From Nocardia mikamii NBRC 108933 (lineage in GTDB: Bacteria; Actinomycetota; Actinomycetes; Mycobacteriales; Mycobacteriaceae), in assembly GCF_001613505.1 (NCBI RefSeq), contig NZ_BDCM01000003.1:186001-250000 (forward strand): a DNA stretch of 64,000 nucleotides, given 5' to 3'. The first letter of the stretch is position 1, and the number at the start of each line of letters is the position of its first letter. The notes under the pieces were generated by a model. It ran no database searches. It had not been told where the DNA came from and worked only from the letters and a program-made list of their open reading frames with translations. This document shows, piece by piece, positions 62,277 to 64,000 of this stretch. Position numbers and translations under genes: made by a program.

Positions 62277-62983
62277 GTTCGTCTCGGATCCGCCTCCTGC
62301 GACGTCGCCTCCTCCGACCTCGTGACCGGCCCGGCCGGTCGCGAGATGTGCCGGCACCACAATCTTCGGCCGAATCCCAACGGCCGGAAGATCTCCCGGA
62401 TTCGCCGGAATTCACCAAGCGATCACCGTACCCCGAATCCCGGGACGACGCGCCACGTACCGGGGAGTCACTTCACCGGGAACCGGAACCGGTTGTGGCA
62501 AATGCCCGGTTAGCGCCCGGGTATGCGAATTCCGGCGCGCCCCAGCAATGTTCACCACCACCGGCCGGCGCCGTGGATACCCGGGACTCATCCCGGCCGC
62601 TGCGGTCGCCACCGGGCGGATCCACCGACACGATCACCTCCCGTACCAAATATGTTGTCACGCACTACGTTTGGACAATGTTTCCACACTTCCGCGCTGA
62701 AACAAATTGCTGAGCAAGGCGATTGCCCGGCAATCGGCCGGGTATACGGGACGCCGCGGCGCTCCGGAACCGGCGGGCCCGGTGTCCGGATCCCTCGGGC
62801 CGTCGAGGCGGGCGCCGCCCGGCGTTGCGGGGGGCGCCCGGATATCACCGACGGCGATCCCGCTCGCGGGAGCGGTCACCCCGCCGTCGAACGCCGCGCG
62901 ACCAGGGCAGATACCCACCGCCACACCGTCACACGGATACCGGTTACCACTTCCGCGCGCGAAACATTAGACTTGCGGACCGC
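62277..62983. other. Gene-poor stretch before tRNA-Lys
   Basis: About 700 bases with no ORF that has both a ribosome site and normal codon use; short ORFs in all frames look like chance products of GC-rich sequence. I see no repeat or mobile-element remnant. A possible -35 (TTGTCA) lies near 62654. The tRNA-Lys promoter should lie just before 62984 but was not identified. Confidence 0.6.
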
Positions 62984-63056
62984 GCCCCTATAGCTCAGTT
63001 GGTAGAGCTACGGACTTTTAATCCGCAGGTCCCAGGTTCGAGCCCTGGTGGGGGCA
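62984..63056 (+). tRNA. tRNA-Lys (TTT)
   Basis: Cloverleaf: GCCCCTA acceptor, GCTCAGTTGGTAGAGC D-arm, anticodon TTT in ACTTTTAAT, CCAGGTTCGAGCCCTGG T-arm, discriminator A. CCA is not encoded. Confidence 0.97.
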
Positions 63057-63060
63057 CACC

Positions 63061-63090
63061 GATGGGCCGGAGTGAAAGCTCCGGCCCATC
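63061..63090 (+). terminator. Terminator of tRNA-Lys
   Basis: GATGGGCCGGAG and CTCCGGCCCATC are perfect 12-bp inverted repeats around a 6-base loop, 4 bases after the tRNA. Confidence 0.75.
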
Positions 63091-63240
63091 GCCGTCTCCG
63101 GCGTCGTCCCGCGGCCCGGGTGCCCCGGACCTGTGCAATCCGATACTCGGCTAACGTTCGGGCCTCCCAGCCGATACACCGTTGGGGCACAGGTCTCCCC
63201 CCTACACTCGCAACCGGTTGGGGCATGTGCCGAACACCCA

Positions 63241-63273
63241 TATGAGTTCTGTCACCGACGCTGTGAACTCATA
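63241..63273. repeat. Perfect 9-bp inverted repeat upstream of desA
   Basis: TATGAGTTC (63241-63249) and GAACTCATA (63265-63273) are exact inverted repeats with a 15-base spacer, 110-140 bases before desA. The centre-to-centre spacing of about 24 bases fits a dimeric regulator or two half sites. Confidence 0.55.
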
Positions 63274-63295
63274 CAGGTGCGCTTCGTATCACACC

Positions 63296-63307
63296 TACGG
63301 TGCCGTA
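63296..63307. promoter_or_regulatory. Palindromic operator candidate at the desA promoter
   Basis: TACGGTGCCGTA is palindromic (TACGG/CCGTA with a 2-base centre), extended by flanking CC and AGG. It lies about 75 bases before desA, next to a TAAGGT -10 candidate (63306-63311). Mycobacterial desA1 is controlled by the TetR-type repressor MadR at a palindrome of this kind, so a similar regulator is plausible. Confidence 0.5.
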
Positions 63308-63382
63308 AGGTATGGGCGGCTGCGGCACGGCCAGCAGGGGGGCGACCAGCAATATCGCAGGACAACACCGAAGGGCGTATGT

Positions 63383-64000
63383 ATGGCAAGGGATCTGACT
63401 CAACTCGAGCTGCTGACGGAGTTGGAGCCGGTTGCCGAAGAAAACGTCAACCGGCACCTTTCGATGGCCAAGGAATGGCACCCGCACGATTACGTGCCGT
63501 GGGACGAGGGCCGCAACTTCGCCGCGCTGGGCGGTGTCGACTGGGATCCGGAGCAGTCGAAGCTCAGTGAAGTGGCGAAGGCCGCGATGATCACCAACCT
63601 CCTCACCGAGGACAACCTGCCCTCCTACCACCGCGAAATCGCCGAGAACTTCTCCCAGGACGGCGCCTGGGGCACCTGGGTCGGACGCTGGACCGCCGAG
63701 GAGAACCGCCACGGCATCGTGATGCGCGACTACCTCGTGGTCACCCGCGGCGTGGACCCGGTGGCGCTGGAACAGGCCCGCATGGTCCACATGACCAACG
63801 GCTTCGCCTCCCCCGCCGAGGCCGACGCCGGCTTCCTGCACTCGGTCGCCTACGTGACCTTCCAGGAGCTGGCCACCCGCGTCAGCCACCGCAACACCGG
63901 CAAGGTGTGCGACGACGCGATCGCCGACCGCATGCTGCAGCGTGTCGCCGCCGACGAGAACCTGCACATGATCTTCTACCGCAACATGTGCGGTGCGGCG
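63383..64000 (+). CDS. desA: Acyl-ACP desaturase DesA, N-terminal part (cut by window edge)
   Basis: 206 codons are present; the C-terminus lies beyond the window. The soluble di-iron desaturase (DesA1-like) has TEDNLPSYHREI, TAEENRHGIVMRDYL (EExxH-type ligand motif) and VAADENLHMIFYRN (second DExxH ligand motif). It introduces a double bond into ACP-bound acyl chains, in mycolate synthesis in relatives. ATG 63383 follows GAAGGGCG. Two inverted repeats lie upstream. Confidence 0.92.
   Translation, partial: MARDLTQLELLTELEPVAEENVNRHLSMAKEWHPHDYVPWDEGRNFAALGGVDWDPEQSKLSEVAKAAMITNLLTEDNLPSYHREIAENFSQDGAWGTWVGRWTAEENRHGIVMRDYLVVTRGVDPVALEQARMVHMTNGFASPAEADAGFLHSVAYVTFQELATRVSHRNTGKVCDDAIADRMLQRVAADENLHMIFYRNMCGAA

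Noticed and set aside
62413-63154. Short Pro/Arg-rich ORFs around the tRNA-Lys gene
   Set aside because: No ribosome sites, they run across the tRNA, and composition matches random GC-rich sequence.

Overview
The window is high-GC actinobacterial DNA. Several features point to a mycolic-acid-containing member of the Mycobacteriales, most likely Nocardia: salicylate synthase and salicylate-AMP ligase genes under IdeR-type iron boxes (the nocobactin/mycobactin starter pathway), DesA-type acyl-ACP desaturase, PlsB2, polyprenol-phosphate mannose synthase, an Rpf preceded by a c-di-AMP riboswitch, and gene order that follows the M. tuberculosis Rv0896-Rv0858c region from memory. Coding is dense on both strands. 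I see no IS element, prophage, CRISPR array, rRNA or origin.

Layout. 0-11 kb: sepH (cut by the left edge), serC, a duplicated-domain hypothetical, a Tat-exported deacetylase, citrate synthases citA and gltA around pdxH and an MFS pump, an Eis-type acetyltransferase and a YccF membrane protein. 11-34 kb: the conserved core block with marR/DUF2530, a TetR, a sacsin-like ATPase with DUF3027, a glutamine cyclotransferase, MFS, DUF2771, cspB, rpfA, the XPB partner protein, lipoprotein, M1 peptidase, XPB helicase, an ECF41 sigma factor and dapC. 34-45 kb: DAHP synthase behind an aromatic leader peptide, an AhpD/carboxymuconolactone-decarboxylase-like gene with an ECF41-type promoter, an SDR, the salicylate genes, plsB2-plsC and ppm. 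45-52 kb: a TetR-controlled five-gene acyl-CoA operon resembling alicyclic acid degradation. 52-61 kb: a DUF1295/FSP1-like pair, a membrane protein, and a PucR-controlled ligase-DUF3556-flavoprotein operon. 61-64 kb: a Glu-Asp-Phe tRNA operon, a gamma-butyrolactone-receptor-like TetR, an almost gene-free kilobase, tRNA-Lys and the start of desA.

Regulation is the richest part. A TAnnnT hexamer placed 6-8 bases before the start codon recurs at more than a dozen genes, so leaderless transcription appears to be common and helps decide starts. Five regulatory arrangements stand out: an ECF41 sigma factor with a matching promoter at a typical target gene 4 kb away; a Tyr-Phe-Trp-Phe leader peptide before DAHP synthase; a leaderless mini-ORF overlapping the start of an MFS pump; identical operator pairs for a TetR and for a PucR regulator at their own genes and at the operons they probably control; and iron boxes shared by nbtS and plsB2. 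All functional names rest on remembered family sequence patterns; no database search was run.
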